DNA of 64,000 nucleotides from Olsenella_K absiana. GTDB lineage: Bacteria; Actinomycetota; Coriobacteriia; Coriobacteriales; Atopobiaceae. Of this stretch, positions 51,247 to 59,040 are shown in pieces. Both the position numbers and the translations under genes were made by a program. The stretch covers positions 124,001-188,000 of the forward strand of contig NZ_JAZGJQ010000001.1 of assembly GCF_036408855.1 (NCBI RefSeq). Direction: 5' to 3'. The notes beneath the pieces were generated by a model. That model made no database searches, was not told the DNA's origin, and saw only the letters and a list, made by a program, of their open reading frames with translations. Numbering within the stretch: position 1 is the stretch's first letter; the number at the start of each line of letters is the position of its first letter.

Positions 51247-51630
51247 ATGCTCCAGCACGACTACATCCTCGAGCTCATCCAGGAGTTCGCGCGCACGGTG
51301 AGCGCCGCGCTCGCCAGGGCGCGGGAGCTCCGCGACCCCGCGGCCGTCAGGGAGGTCGAGGGCGCCATCGGAGGGCTCCTCGAGCTCGACGCGGACACGG
51401 CGATGTCGCTCGCGCCCCAGTCGCTCGTCACCATGATGACGCTGGCGGGCACGGGCGACGCGGTCGCCGGCTACGTCTCCTACGCGCTCGAGCAGCTGGC
51501 GGGCGTGATGGAGGAGATGGGCGAGGACGAGCTGGCAGAGCTCAGGCACGAGCAGGCCGACGCCGTGGCGGAGGCCTTCGACGTGTCGAAGGAGGAGGTC
51601 CCGGAGGAGCTCCGGGTGACGATGGAATAG
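51247..51630 (+). CDS. Small DUF6483-like protein
   Basis: Predicted 127-residue, mostly helical acidic protein that begins LQHDYILELIQEFARTV. This opening resembles the DUF6483 family, whose function is unknown. No membrane segment, metal motif or nucleic-acid-binding motif is visible. It has its own AGGGAGAGG ribosome site and follows ruvB by 56 bases on the same strand, so it may be co-transcribed with ruvCAB. The family label is a weak recognition. Confidence 0.7.
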   Translation: MLQHDYILELIQEFARTVSAALARARELRDPAAVREVEGAIGGLLELDADTAMSLAPQSLVTMMTLAGTGDAVAGYVSYALEQLAGVMEEMGEDELAELRHEQADAVAEAFDVSKEEVPEELRVTME

Positions 51631-51675
51631 GATGCTGGCGCTGGCATGGGCCCCGCCGCAGGTTGGAGGTGCCTC

Positions 51676-52908
51676 GTGAGCGAGGTTGCAAGCGAGTCCG
51701 AGGAGCCAGGGCGCACCGCGCCCGGCACGGAGGGCGCGGAGGGCGTGGCAGGTACTGGTGGCGCGTTTCCGAGGGGCTCTGCCGACGACGGCGCGCCGCG
51801 CCAGCCGGACCGCGAGCGGAGGATCGTCCGCACGAGCTACGTCGGCGTCGCGGTCAACGTGGGCCTCGTCGTCGCGAAGGCACTGGTGGGCCTCGCGGCG
51901 GGCTCGCTCGCGATCGTGCTCGACGCGGTCAACAACCTGACCGACGCGGCCTCCTCCGTCGTCACGATAGTGGGGGTCCGGATGGCGGCGAAGCCCGCCG
52001 ACCGCGAGCACCCCTTCGGACACGGCAGGATCGAGTACCTGAGCGCCATGGGCGTCGCCGCGATCGTGATGGGCGCGGGCGCCTCGTCGCTCATCGAGTC
52101 GGCGCGCAAGCTCCTGAGCCCGAGCCCGGCGACGTACGACGGCGCCACCATCCTCGTCCTCGTGATGGCGACGGTGGTCAAGGTCGCGCTCGGCCTCGGC
52201 TTCAGGCGGGTCGGGCGCGAGTCGAGGAGCGACTCGCTCGAGGCCTCCGGCGCAGACGCCCTGTTCGACGCCCTCATCTCGCTCACGACGCTCTTCTCCG
52301 CCGTGGTGCAGATGACGCTCGGTGTCGACCTCGACGGAATCCTCGGCGCGGCGATCGCCCTGGTCATCGTGAGGAGCGGCTACCAGATGTTCCTGGGCCC
52401 CCTCAACCGCCTGCTCGGGACCCGCCAGGACGTGAGCTTCGGGAGCGACATCCAGCGGGACGTGGCGGACATGGCGGGGGTCCTCGGCGTCTACGACCTC
52501 ACGCTGCACAACTACGGTCCCGAGAGCCTGATCGGCACCCTCAACATCGGCGTGCCGGACACCATGACCGCCCACGAGATCGGCGACCTCACCCACAGGA
52601 TCTCGCGGCTCGTGCGGGAGCGCTACGGGGTCAACCTCACGGTCGGCATCCACGCGGTGAACACCAGCTCGCCGGAGCTCGCCTCGATGGAGCGCAGGAT
52701 CCAGGGCCTGGCCGAGAGCTACCTCGGCGTGAGGCAGGTGCACGGCATCTACATCGATCCCAAGGACAAGGACGTCTCCCTCGACGTGATCCTCGACTTC
52801 GACGTCGCGGACGCCTCCGAGGTCGGCTCCCAGATCAGGGAGCGCCTCGAGCGCGAGTACCCGGGATACCGGGTGGTCGTGGACGTGGACCGCGACTACG
52901 GCGAGTAG
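51676..52908 (+). CDS. Cation diffusion facilitator metal exporter
   Basis: Predicted 410-residue membrane transporter that exports divalent metals (zinc, iron, cobalt or manganese) in exchange for protons. About 45 hydrophilic residues precede six membrane helices. The metal-site segments are VLDAVNNLTDAASS on the second helix and SGADALFDALISL on the fifth; HPFGHGRIEY lies between the second and third helices. A cytoplasmic ferredoxin-like domain fills the last 130 residues. The start is a GTG after TTGGAGGTG; an ATG ten codons upstream lacks such a site. Asn and Asp appear where many zinc exporters have His, so manganese or iron export is possible. Confidence 0.9.
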   Translation: MSEVASESEEPGRTAPGTEGAEGVAGTGGAFPRGSADDGAPRQPDRERRIVRTSYVGVAVNVGLVVAKALVGLAAGSLAIVLDAVNNLTDAASSVVTIVGVRMAAKPADREHPFGHGRIEYLSAMGVAAIVMGAGASSLIESARKLLSPSPATYDGATILVLVMATVVKVALGLGFRRVGRESRSDSLEASGADALFDALISLTTLFSAVVQMTLGVDLDGILGAAIALVIVRSGYQMFLGPLNRLLGTRQDVSFGSDIQRDVADMAGVLGVYDLTLHNYGPESLIGTLNIGVPDTMTAHEIGDLTHRISRLVRERYGVNLTVGIHAVNTSSPELASMERRIQGLAESYLGVRQVHGIYIDPKDKDVSLDVILDFDVADASEVGSQIRERLEREYPGYRVVVDVDRDYGE

Positions 52909-53017
52909 CGCCGGCGGGCGCACCTTGGACCCATTTCCCTTATCGCACGGCGTCTTCCCAAATATAAAGTGGCCATCGATTGGTGAAACACTAGGGCGTT
53001 GGTAGGGGTATTATGTT

Positions 53018-53100
53018 CTCCGTGGCCTACGGGTCATAGGCATCGCGCCTTCGGGCGCAGAGTTTTTGCCCCGAAGGGGCAAAAGAAAGAAAGGCACGAC
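53018..53100 (+). promoter_or_regulatory. Structured 5' leader of the cold-shock gene
   Basis: A TATTAT -10-like box is near 53018. The leader holds two hairpins: GCGCC-TTCG-GGCGC (53045-53058) and a 9-bp stem TTTTGCCCC/GGGGCAAAA (53064-53072 with 53076-53084). The ribosome site AAAGG follows. Structured leaders are typical of cold-shock genes and may respond to temperature. Confidence 0.55.
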
Positions 53101-53304
53101 ATGGCACAGGGTACTGTTAAGTGGTTCAACCCCGACAAGGGCTATGGCTTCATCTCCCGCGAGGGTGGCGACGACCTGTTCGTCCACTACAGCGAGATCC
53201 AGATGGACGGCTTCAAGACGCTGGACGAGGGCCAGGCTGTCGAGTTCGACATCACGACCGGCCAGAACGGCAAGCTCCAGGCTTCCAACGTCCGCAAGCT
53301 CTAG
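53101..53304 (+). CDS. CspA-family cold-shock protein
   Basis: A 67-residue single cold-shock domain with both RNA-binding motifs, KGYGFIS and DLFVHY, plus the KWFNPDKG opening. It binds single-stranded RNA or DNA as a chaperone and may be constitutive or cold-induced. The gene is monocistronic, with a structured leader and a strong terminator. The codon use is more AT-tolerant than in neighbouring genes, as expected for a highly expressed small protein. Confidence 0.95.
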   Translation: MAQGTVKWFNPDKGYGFISREGGDDLFVHYSEIQMDGFKTLDEGQAVEFDITTGQNGKLQASNVRKL

Positions 53305-53341
53305 GTAGCCTCCGAGCGAGCTGACAAGCATCGCGAAGACG

Positions 53342-53374
53342 CCCGCGCCGCCCTCCGGGACGGCGCGGGTTTTT
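53342..53374. terminator. Terminator after the cold-shock gene
   Basis: Perfect 9-bp stem (53342-53350 with 53361-53369), with further CCC/GGG pairing in the loop, and five T at 53370-53374. It lies between convergent genes and may serve both. Confidence 0.9.
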
Positions 53375-53394
53375 CATGCCGGGACCCGACAGCC

Positions 53395-54102
53395 CTAGAG
53401 CGCGTCCGCGCCGCCGAGGTAGATGTCGCGCCAGTCGCTGAGGAAGAGGTCGGAGACGCGCCGAAGCTCGGCGACCTGCTGGGTGGGGTCGCCGCTCAGG
53501 ACGCCGCAGGTCATCATCTGCGCCCTGCGCGCGGAGAGGACGCCGACCACGATGTCCTCGAAGACGAGGCAGCGGCCGGGGTCGACGCCCAGGCGCCGCG
53601 CGGCCTCGAGGTAGATCGTGGGGACGTCCTTCGCCGCACCGACGTCGGCGCTGTGCACGCGCTCGTCGAAGAGGGAGGAGACGTCGACGCGCTGCATCGA
53701 GTCGAGCACGTCGGGGTCGTTGGTCGTCGCGAGCGCGCAGGGGACGTGCGCCGCCCTCAGCGCCCTGATGTAGGCCTCGGCGCCCGGCCTCAGCGCGACC
53801 CGGGTGCGGTAGAGCGCCCTTCCCATGCGGTTCCACTCGGCGCAGATGTCCTCGGGCCGCTCCTTGAGCCCGAAGCGCTCGATCGTGTACCGGGCGCCCG
53901 CCTCGAAGCCGAGGGCCGACAGGGCGCGCGAGTAGTCGTCGGTGAACTCGAGCCCGCGCTGGCCGAGGAAGGCGAGGTCGACCTCTCGCCAGACCGCCGC
54001 CGTGTCCGCGATCGTGCCGTCGAAGTCGAAGATCGCCGCCTCGAAGCGCGGGGGCCACAGCGCCTCCGGCGCCCTTCGCCGCCCCTGGCCCGCATCCGTC
54101 AT
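53395..54102 (-). CDS. HAD-superfamily hydrolase (beta-phosphoglucomutase/phosphatase type)
   Basis: Predicted 235-residue cytoplasmic phosphohydrolase or mutase. Motif I is FDFDGTIADT with the nucleophilic aspartate, motif II is ATTNDPDVLDS, the lysine of motif III is in AAKDVPT and motif IV is CLVFEDIVVG. The cap domain after motif I is of the helical C1 type used by phosphoglucomutase-like and pyrophosphatase-like enzymes. The substrate cannot be told. It converges on the cold-shock gene and shares its terminator region. Confidence 0.88.
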   Translation of the reverse strand: MTDAGQGRRRAPEALWPPRFEAAIFDFDGTIADTAAVWREVDLAFLGQRGLEFTDDYSRALSALGFEAGARYTIERFGLKERPEDICAEWNRMGRALYRTRVALRPGAEAYIRALRAAHVPCALATTNDPDVLDSMQRVDVSSLFDERVHSADVGAAKDVPTIYLEAARRLGVDPGRCLVFEDIVVGVLSARRAQMMTCGVLSGDPTQQVAELRRVSDLFLSDWRDIYLGGADAL

Positions 54103-54207
54103 GCCACTGCCCCCCAGCCTGCCGTTTTGCTAGTCCGACGCCAAACGATACACTAAGGGGTCGTGCAGACACAACGCGGCGCGCACGCGCGCAGTTAGGA
54201 GCGAGAC

Positions 54208-55623
54208 ATGGCAGACGAGGAGCTCAAGGCCGAGGTCGACGCCTACGTCGACGAGGTCTGGGAGGACGCGGTAAGAGACATCGACTACCTCGTGCAGGTC
54301 GAGTCCGTCGAGGACCTCGAGGGCGCGGCGCCCGGCAGTCCCTGGGGCAAGGCGCCCCGCGAGGCGCTGGGTCGCGGCCTCGAGGTGGCCTCGAGGCTCG
54401 GCCTCGAGGCGCACGACTGCGAGGGCTACATCGGCTTCGCGGACCTGCCCGGCGCCTCTGAGCGCTACCTCGCCACCATCGCGCACGCCGACATCGTGCC
54501 GCTCGGGATCGGCTGGACCTTCGACCCCCTGCACGTCACGCGCAAGGACGGCTACCTCGTCGGCCGCGGCGTCCTCGACGACAAGGGCCCCCTCGTGATG
54601 TCGCTCTACGCCGCCCACTTCTTCCAGCGCCATGTCGAGCGCACCGGGGAGCGCCTGCCTTTGACCCTGCGTGCGATCGTGGGCTGCAACGAGGAGACCA
54701 ACATGGGCGACGTGGACTACTACCTCGCCCACTACCCGGAGCCCGAGTTCCTCTTCACCCCCGATGCCAACTTCCCGCTGATCTGCGGCGAGAAGGGCCT
54801 CTACTCCGGTACCTTCAGGAGCGGGGTCGTCGCTGACAGGATCGTCGAGCTCGACGGCGGCACCGTCGGCAACGCGATCCCGGGCCTCGCCACCGCGCTC
54901 GTGCGCGCGGATGCCGCCGAGCTCCCCGCAGCCGAGGGCATCGACGTGGAGCCTGCGGCGGACGGCCTCTGCAAGCTCACGGCCCACGGCAGGGGAGGGC
55001 ACGCCAGCATGCCCGCGGGCACGCTGAACGCGATCGGCATGCTCGTCGGCTACCTGCTCGACAACGGCCTCGTGGCCGGGGCCGAGCGCGACTTCCTCGA
55101 GCTCGAGCGCGCCGTCTTCGCCACGACCGACGGGTCGAGCCTGGGCATCGCGTCCGCAGACGGCCTCTTCGGGCCGCTCACCTGCATCGGCGGCACCGTG
55201 CGTACCGAGGGCGGCCGCTTCGTGCAGACCGTCGACTCCCGCTACCCCAAGTCGACCACCGGCGAGGCCATCACCGCCGCGCTCGCCAAGCTCGCCCGCG
55301 CCCACGGCGCCGAGTACGAGCAGGGCAGGGACGTGCCGCCCTTCTACACCGACCCGAGCTCTCCCGAGGTCCGCACGCTCCTCGACACCTACAACGAGTA
55401 CACGGGCGCGCACGGCGAGGCCTACACCATCGGCGGGGGCACCTACGCGCGCCACTTCGCCAGGGCGGCCGCCTTCGGCCCCTGCGACCCCGAGGCGCCT
55501 CAGCCGTCGTGGGTTGGCCCCGAGCACGGCCCCGACGAGGGCATAGCCGAGGACCAGCTCAAGCTGGCGCTCAAGATCTACATCGTGAGCATCGCGCGCC
55601 TCATGCGCCTCTACGAGGCCTAG
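54208..55623 (+). CDS. M20-family dipeptidase (PepV/Sapep-like)
   Basis: Predicted 471-residue zinc peptidase that cleaves dipeptides in the cytoplasm. It starts MADEELKAEVDAYVDEVWEDAV and has the metal ligands in IAHADIVPLG, VLDDKGPLV, GCNEETNMGD and FTPDANFP, and a C-terminal GGGTYARHF. The lid domain lies between about residues 190 and 330. Length and motif order match PepV. The gene runs divergently from the HAD gene and is followed by a hairpin. Confidence 0.9.
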   Translation: MADEELKAEVDAYVDEVWEDAVRDIDYLVQVESVEDLEGAAPGSPWGKAPREALGRGLEVASRLGLEAHDCEGYIGFADLPGASERYLATIAHADIVPLGIGWTFDPLHVTRKDGYLVGRGVLDDKGPLVMSLYAAHFFQRHVERTGERLPLTLRAIVGCNEETNMGDVDYYLAHYPEPEFLFTPDANFPLICGEKGLYSGTFRSGVVADRIVELDGGTVGNAIPGLATALVRADAAELPAAEGIDVEPAADGLCKLTAHGRGGHASMPAGTLNAIGMLVGYLLDNGLVAGAERDFLELERAVFATTDGSSLGIASADGLFGPLTCIGGTVRTEGGRFVQTVDSRYPKSTTGEAITAALAKLARAHGAEYEQGRDVPPFYTDPSSPEVRTLLDTYNEYTGAHGEAYTIGGGTYARHFARAAAFGPCDPEAPQPSWVGPEHGPDEGIAEDQLKLALKIYIVSIARLMRLYEA

Positions 55624-55647
55624 GGCGCTTCGAGAGTTCGCCTAGCG

Positions 55648-55667
55648 GCCCGGCCTCGCGGCCGGGC
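55648..55667. terminator. Hairpin between the dipeptidase gene and the 924-residue gene
   Basis: GCCCGGCC-TCGC-GGCCGGGC (55648-55667), a perfect 8-bp stem between two convergent genes. No T-tract. Confidence 0.55.
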
Positions 55668-55674
55668 GTGCGGC

Positions 55675-58449
55675 CTACTGGTCCGGCTCGCCCTCAACCG
55701 AGCGCATGATGCCCATGATCACGTCGTCGCCCGTCTCGCTCGCGAGCACGTCGATGAAGCTCTTGGCCACGGGGAAGAGCTCGGCGTCGAAGGAGGCGGA
55801 GAGCCCCTCGGCGAAGATCCTCTCCATGCGCTCGGTCGGGGCCACCGGGATGCCGTAGGCCTCGAGCAGCGCGCTCACGCGCTCGGGGTCCGCATCGACC
55901 TCGTCGCCCTCGCCGAGAAGCGAAGCGAGGTAGGCGAGCTCCGTCGCCACGAGCGGCACGGGCTGCCTGACGATGCCGAGGATGCGCAGGTAGCAGGCCT
56001 GGGCGGCGAGCAGGTGGTGCTGGGCCCACTCGATGTGGGCGAGCTGGTAGTAGGCCATCGCGGCGCTGGTGGCGTCGTGGGCCTCCTCGAGGAAGCGGCA
56101 GAGGAGCCCCGTGGCCTCCTCGGTCGCGCCCTGCGCCATGAGGCTCGAGCTCAGGACGAAACAGGCGCGCGGGCTCATGGGTGCGACCTCGGCCGCCCTT
56201 CTCGCCCAGCGCGTCGCCCGCTCGGGCTCTCCCTGCACGAGCAGGGCGCCGGAGAGCATGATGAGGGCCTCGACGTAGGAGCGAGGCACGAGCCTCAGCT
56301 CGCGCCCGTCGTCCCCGTGCAGGCGGTTGTAGAAGGTCCGGTCGACGTAGCTGCCGAAGTAGCGGAAGACCGTGTCCGCCCCGTCCTCGAAGTCCCCTTT
56401 CTCCTCGATGGGCGCAAGCGCCCCCTCGAGGGTCTCCACCATGGCAGGGAAGCGCTGGTCGCCCGCGAGGCCGTTGGCCCGCTCGACCGCGCGAGAGAGG
56501 TCGTCGCCGTGGACGAACTCCTCGCGAACGGCGAGCCCGTCGTCGTCGGAGAGGCTGCCGTCGATGAGTCGGCGCGCGGTGCGCCGCGCGGCCCGTGAGA
56601 CGGAGTCGTCCTCGGCGCGCTTGGCCAGGTCGAGCATCATGCGCACGTTGGCGGCCGTGGACGAGCCGAGCCCGCGCACGACGTCGTCGGCGACCTGCGA
56701 GCGCAGGCCCTCCTCGTCTATGGCGAGGTCGGAGACGCGCGTGGCGCCCAGGGCCCTGGCGTAGCGCTCGGGCAGCACCCTCTCCGAGGAGTTGGGCAGC
56801 TCGTAGCGGCGCGGCGGACAGAACCGCTCGTCGTCGAGGGAGAAGCCCATCTCGACCGGCCTGAGTACGCCGCCCTCGTGGTGGAGGTGGCCCCCGAGGC
56901 ACTGGTAGCAGGAGATGGGGTCCACGATGCCGTCGAGCTCGAGCCACGAGAAGGCCGAGCGCGAGAAGCGCGCGTGGTAGTAGCAGGTGCGGCTGCTCGG
57001 CGTGTCGAGGACGCCCTGGACCCAGACGTGGCGGACGCGCTGCGAGGTGTGGAAGGCGCAGGCTGCGAGCGAGAGGCCGACGCGCAGGGCGTACCTGGAC
57101 GCCTCCTTGCGGCGCATCTCGCCGGAGGTGGGCACGACGCCCAGCCCCTCGACGTAGGCCGATCGCGGGAAGACGGACGCGGGGGTGAGGTCCACCTGGA
57201 TCGCGACGTCGCCGAGCGCCAGGTTGCAGCGGTAGTTGGCGGTGAGGCGGTAGGGGAGGCGGATGACCTCTATCGCCCAGGAGAGGGCGCGCCGGACCGC
57301 CCACTCGCCGTTGGGGTTCTCGCCCGCGCCCGTCGTGCGCACGGTCGCCCTGCCGTCGACGTTGGGCACCTGCGCGCAAATCGAGCTGCAGAACCCCTGG
57401 TAGATCCTGTAGGCGCCCTCGAGGTCGAGCTGGTCCGCCACCTCGGTGCCCGCTCTCTCGGCGAAGGTGTGCACGAGCTGGGCGGCGTTCAGGGCAGCCT
57501 CCAGCGAGATGATCCTGAGCTTGGCGGCGTAGGTCATCTCGGTCGCGGCGTAGCGCAGGTAGAAGAGGCCGGTGAGGCGCAGGCGGATGCAGGAGAGCTC
57601 GGGGAGCTCGACCGAGTCGTCCATGAGGCCGGCGTCGTCCAGCTGGCGGGCGAGGAAGGACTCCTCGACGGTGGGCGCCTCGGCCTCGGGGTCGACGTCG
57701 GCGTCTATCTCGCGGCGGTGGACGTCGTCCACGACGAGTCGCATCTCGGCGACGGGGTCCGGGGAGGCCAGGATGCGCTCGCAGGCGGCCTCGAAGGGCG
57801 AGGCCTCGCGCGCGGGCTCTTCCTGGGTCGCGAGCGCGCCCCCCTCCGGTCCGCCCGCGTCGGCGGGCACCACGTCCCCCTCCGGGTCGCCGAAGCCACC
57901 CGTCCCTGAGGTCGCGAGGGCGGAGGGGGAGCTCCCGTCTCCGTCGTCCTCGCCTGCGACGGGCTCCGCGGCGGCCTTCGCCTCGCCGTCCGCAGCTGCG
58001 GCCCCGTCCTCCGGGGCCGAGGCGTCCTCATCCCTCGCGGCGGGTCCTGCCGCCAGGTGGCCCTCGGCGTCGCGTCCGGCCTCGTCCGTGCCTTCGGCCT
58101 CGTCTGGGTTCCCGGCTGCGCCCGTGCTCGCGTCGGCGCCCGTGCCTTCGGCCTCGTCCGAGCCTGCGTCAGCCTCGGGCGAGAAGGACGCGCCCTCGCG
58201 ACCGTCGCGCGCATGCCCCCCGGCGCCCTCCATGGACGCCACCCGCGCGGTGCCCGCCCGCGCCGCGAGCGACGCGACGCCGACGGCGACGAGGCCCAGG
58301 ACGCCCGCGGGCAGGAGGAGGGCGGGCAGGCCGAGCGCGGGCGTCGCGACGGCGAGCGCGAGGCACGCCGCAGCGGCCCCCGCGCGCGCGTGCGAGGCGC
58401 GCCGCGCCCTCTCGACGTCGGCTTCCCTGTCCCTCGTGTCCCTTTGCAT
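55675..58449 (-). CDS. Large membrane protein of unknown function with TPR-like C-terminus
   Basis: Predicted 924-residue protein that I do not recognise. Two hydrophobic segments (about residues 22-64) are followed by an acidic linker of Ala, Glu, Asp and Gly (about 72-215) and a large folded region. This holds helical stretches with Trp, Tyr and Cys at conserved-looking positions, including two clustered cysteines (ISCYQCLGGHLHHEG, about residues 520-535) flanked by His, which could bind a metal. The last 250 residues are helix pairs (ASMAYYQLAHIEWAQ-like) suggesting tetratricopeptide repeats. It is likely a cytoplasmic domain tethered to the membrane. It stands alone on its strand, divergent from an ArsR-type repressor. 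Confidence 0.8.
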   Translation of the reverse strand: MQRDTRDREADVERARRASHARAGAAAACLALAVATPALGLPALLLPAGVLGLVAVGVASLAARAGTARVASMEGAGGHARDGREGASFSPEADAGSDEAEGTGADASTGAAGNPDEAEGTDEAGRDAEGHLAAGPAARDEDASAPEDGAAAADGEAKAAAEPVAGEDDGDGSSPSALATSGTGGFGDPEGDVVPADAGGPEGGALATQEEPAREASPFEAACERILASPDPVAEMRLVVDDVHRREIDADVDPEAEAPTVEESFLARQLDDAGLMDDSVELPELSCIRLRLTGLFYLRYAATEMTYAAKLRIISLEAALNAAQLVHTFAERAGTEVADQLDLEGAYRIYQGFCSSICAQVPNVDGRATVRTTGAGENPNGEWAVRRALSWAIEVIRLPYRLTANYRCNLALGDVAIQVDLTPASVFPRSAYVEGLGVVPTSGEMRRKEASRYALRVGLSLAACAFHTSQRVRHVWVQGVLDTPSSRTCYYHARFSRSAFSWLELDGIVDPISCYQCLGGHLHHEGGVLRPVEMGFSLDDERFCPPRRYELPNSSERVLPERYARALGATRVSDLAIDEEGLRSQVADDVVRGLGSSTAANVRMMLDLAKRAEDDSVSRAARRTARRLIDGSLSDDDGLAVREEFVHGDDLSRAVERANGLAGDQRFPAMVETLEGALAPIEEKGDFEDGADTVFRYFGSYVDRTFYNRLHGDDGRELRLVPRSYVEALIMLSGALLVQGEPERATRWARRAAEVAPMSPRACFVLSSSLMAQGATEEATGLLCRFLEEAHDATSAAMAYYQLAHIEWAQHHLLAAQACYLRILGIVRQPVPLVATELAYLASLLGEGDEVDADPERVSALLEAYGIPVAPTERMERIFAEGLSASFDAELFPVAKSFIDVLASETGDDVIMGIMRSVEGEPDQ

Positions 58450-58592
58450 CGCGAACGGCTTCCTTCCGTAGACTACTGAGAGCTTATACCCCGAAGCCTT
58501 ATGGGGGAAATCCCGGGATACGGGGCCTCCACGGGCTTGTGGTAGGCTTCTCTGGCAGAGGAGACGGGGGCGCGCGGCGCCCCGGAGGGAGC

Positions 58593-58964
58593 GTGAGCGT
58601 GGACGACGTGAGGAAGTGCGCGGCGGAGGTGTCCGGTCCCGAGGGGATCGACCTCGAGGAGTACATGCGCGACGAGGACACCGTCTACGCCGCGACCCAG
58701 ATCTTCGACGCCCTCTCCGACTACACCCGGTTCCAGATCCTGGGCGCGCTCTGCATGGGCGAGCACAGCGTCGGCGAGCTGCAAGACGTCTGCCACGTCT
58801 CGCAGTCGGCCATCTCGCACCAGCTCAGGCTCCTGCGCGACCGCGGCCTCGTGCAGGGGCGCCGCGACGGCCAGCGCATGCTCTACTCCCTGGACGACGA
58901 CCACGTGAGGACGCTCATCTGCGTCGGCCTGCGCCACGCCGGCGAGGCCGCGGGGAGGGGCTAG
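58593..58964 (+). CDS. ArsR/SmtB-family repressor with a zinc-sensor motif
   Basis: Predicted 123-residue winged-helix repressor. The DNA-recognition region is SVGELQDVCHVSQSAISHQLRLLRDRGLV, followed by the wing (GRRDGQRMLYSL). The C-terminal helix has D102-x-H104-x10-H115-x2-E118, the exact alpha-5 metal motif of SmtB/CzrA zinc sensors. A cysteine and histidine in the recognition helix region (DVCHVS) could add a second site. The start is one of two GTG codons; 58593 is chosen, 58599 is equally possible after GGAGGG. It is divergent from the 924-residue gene and convergent with an ABC operon; the CDF exporter gene is 6 kb away, so its target is unclear. Confidence 0.9.
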   Translation: MSVDDVRKCAAEVSGPEGIDLEEYMRDEDTVYAATQIFDALSDYTRFQILGALCMGEHSVGELQDVCHVSQSAISHQLRLLRDRGLVQGRRDGQRMLYSLDDDHVRTLICVGLRHAGEAAGRG

Positions 58965-59040
58965 GCGGGAGGGCCGGACCATCCCGAGGGGGTGCGTGGG
59001 CCGCGCGCGGACGCCCCTGCCGGTGGCATGCGCCGGCCGC

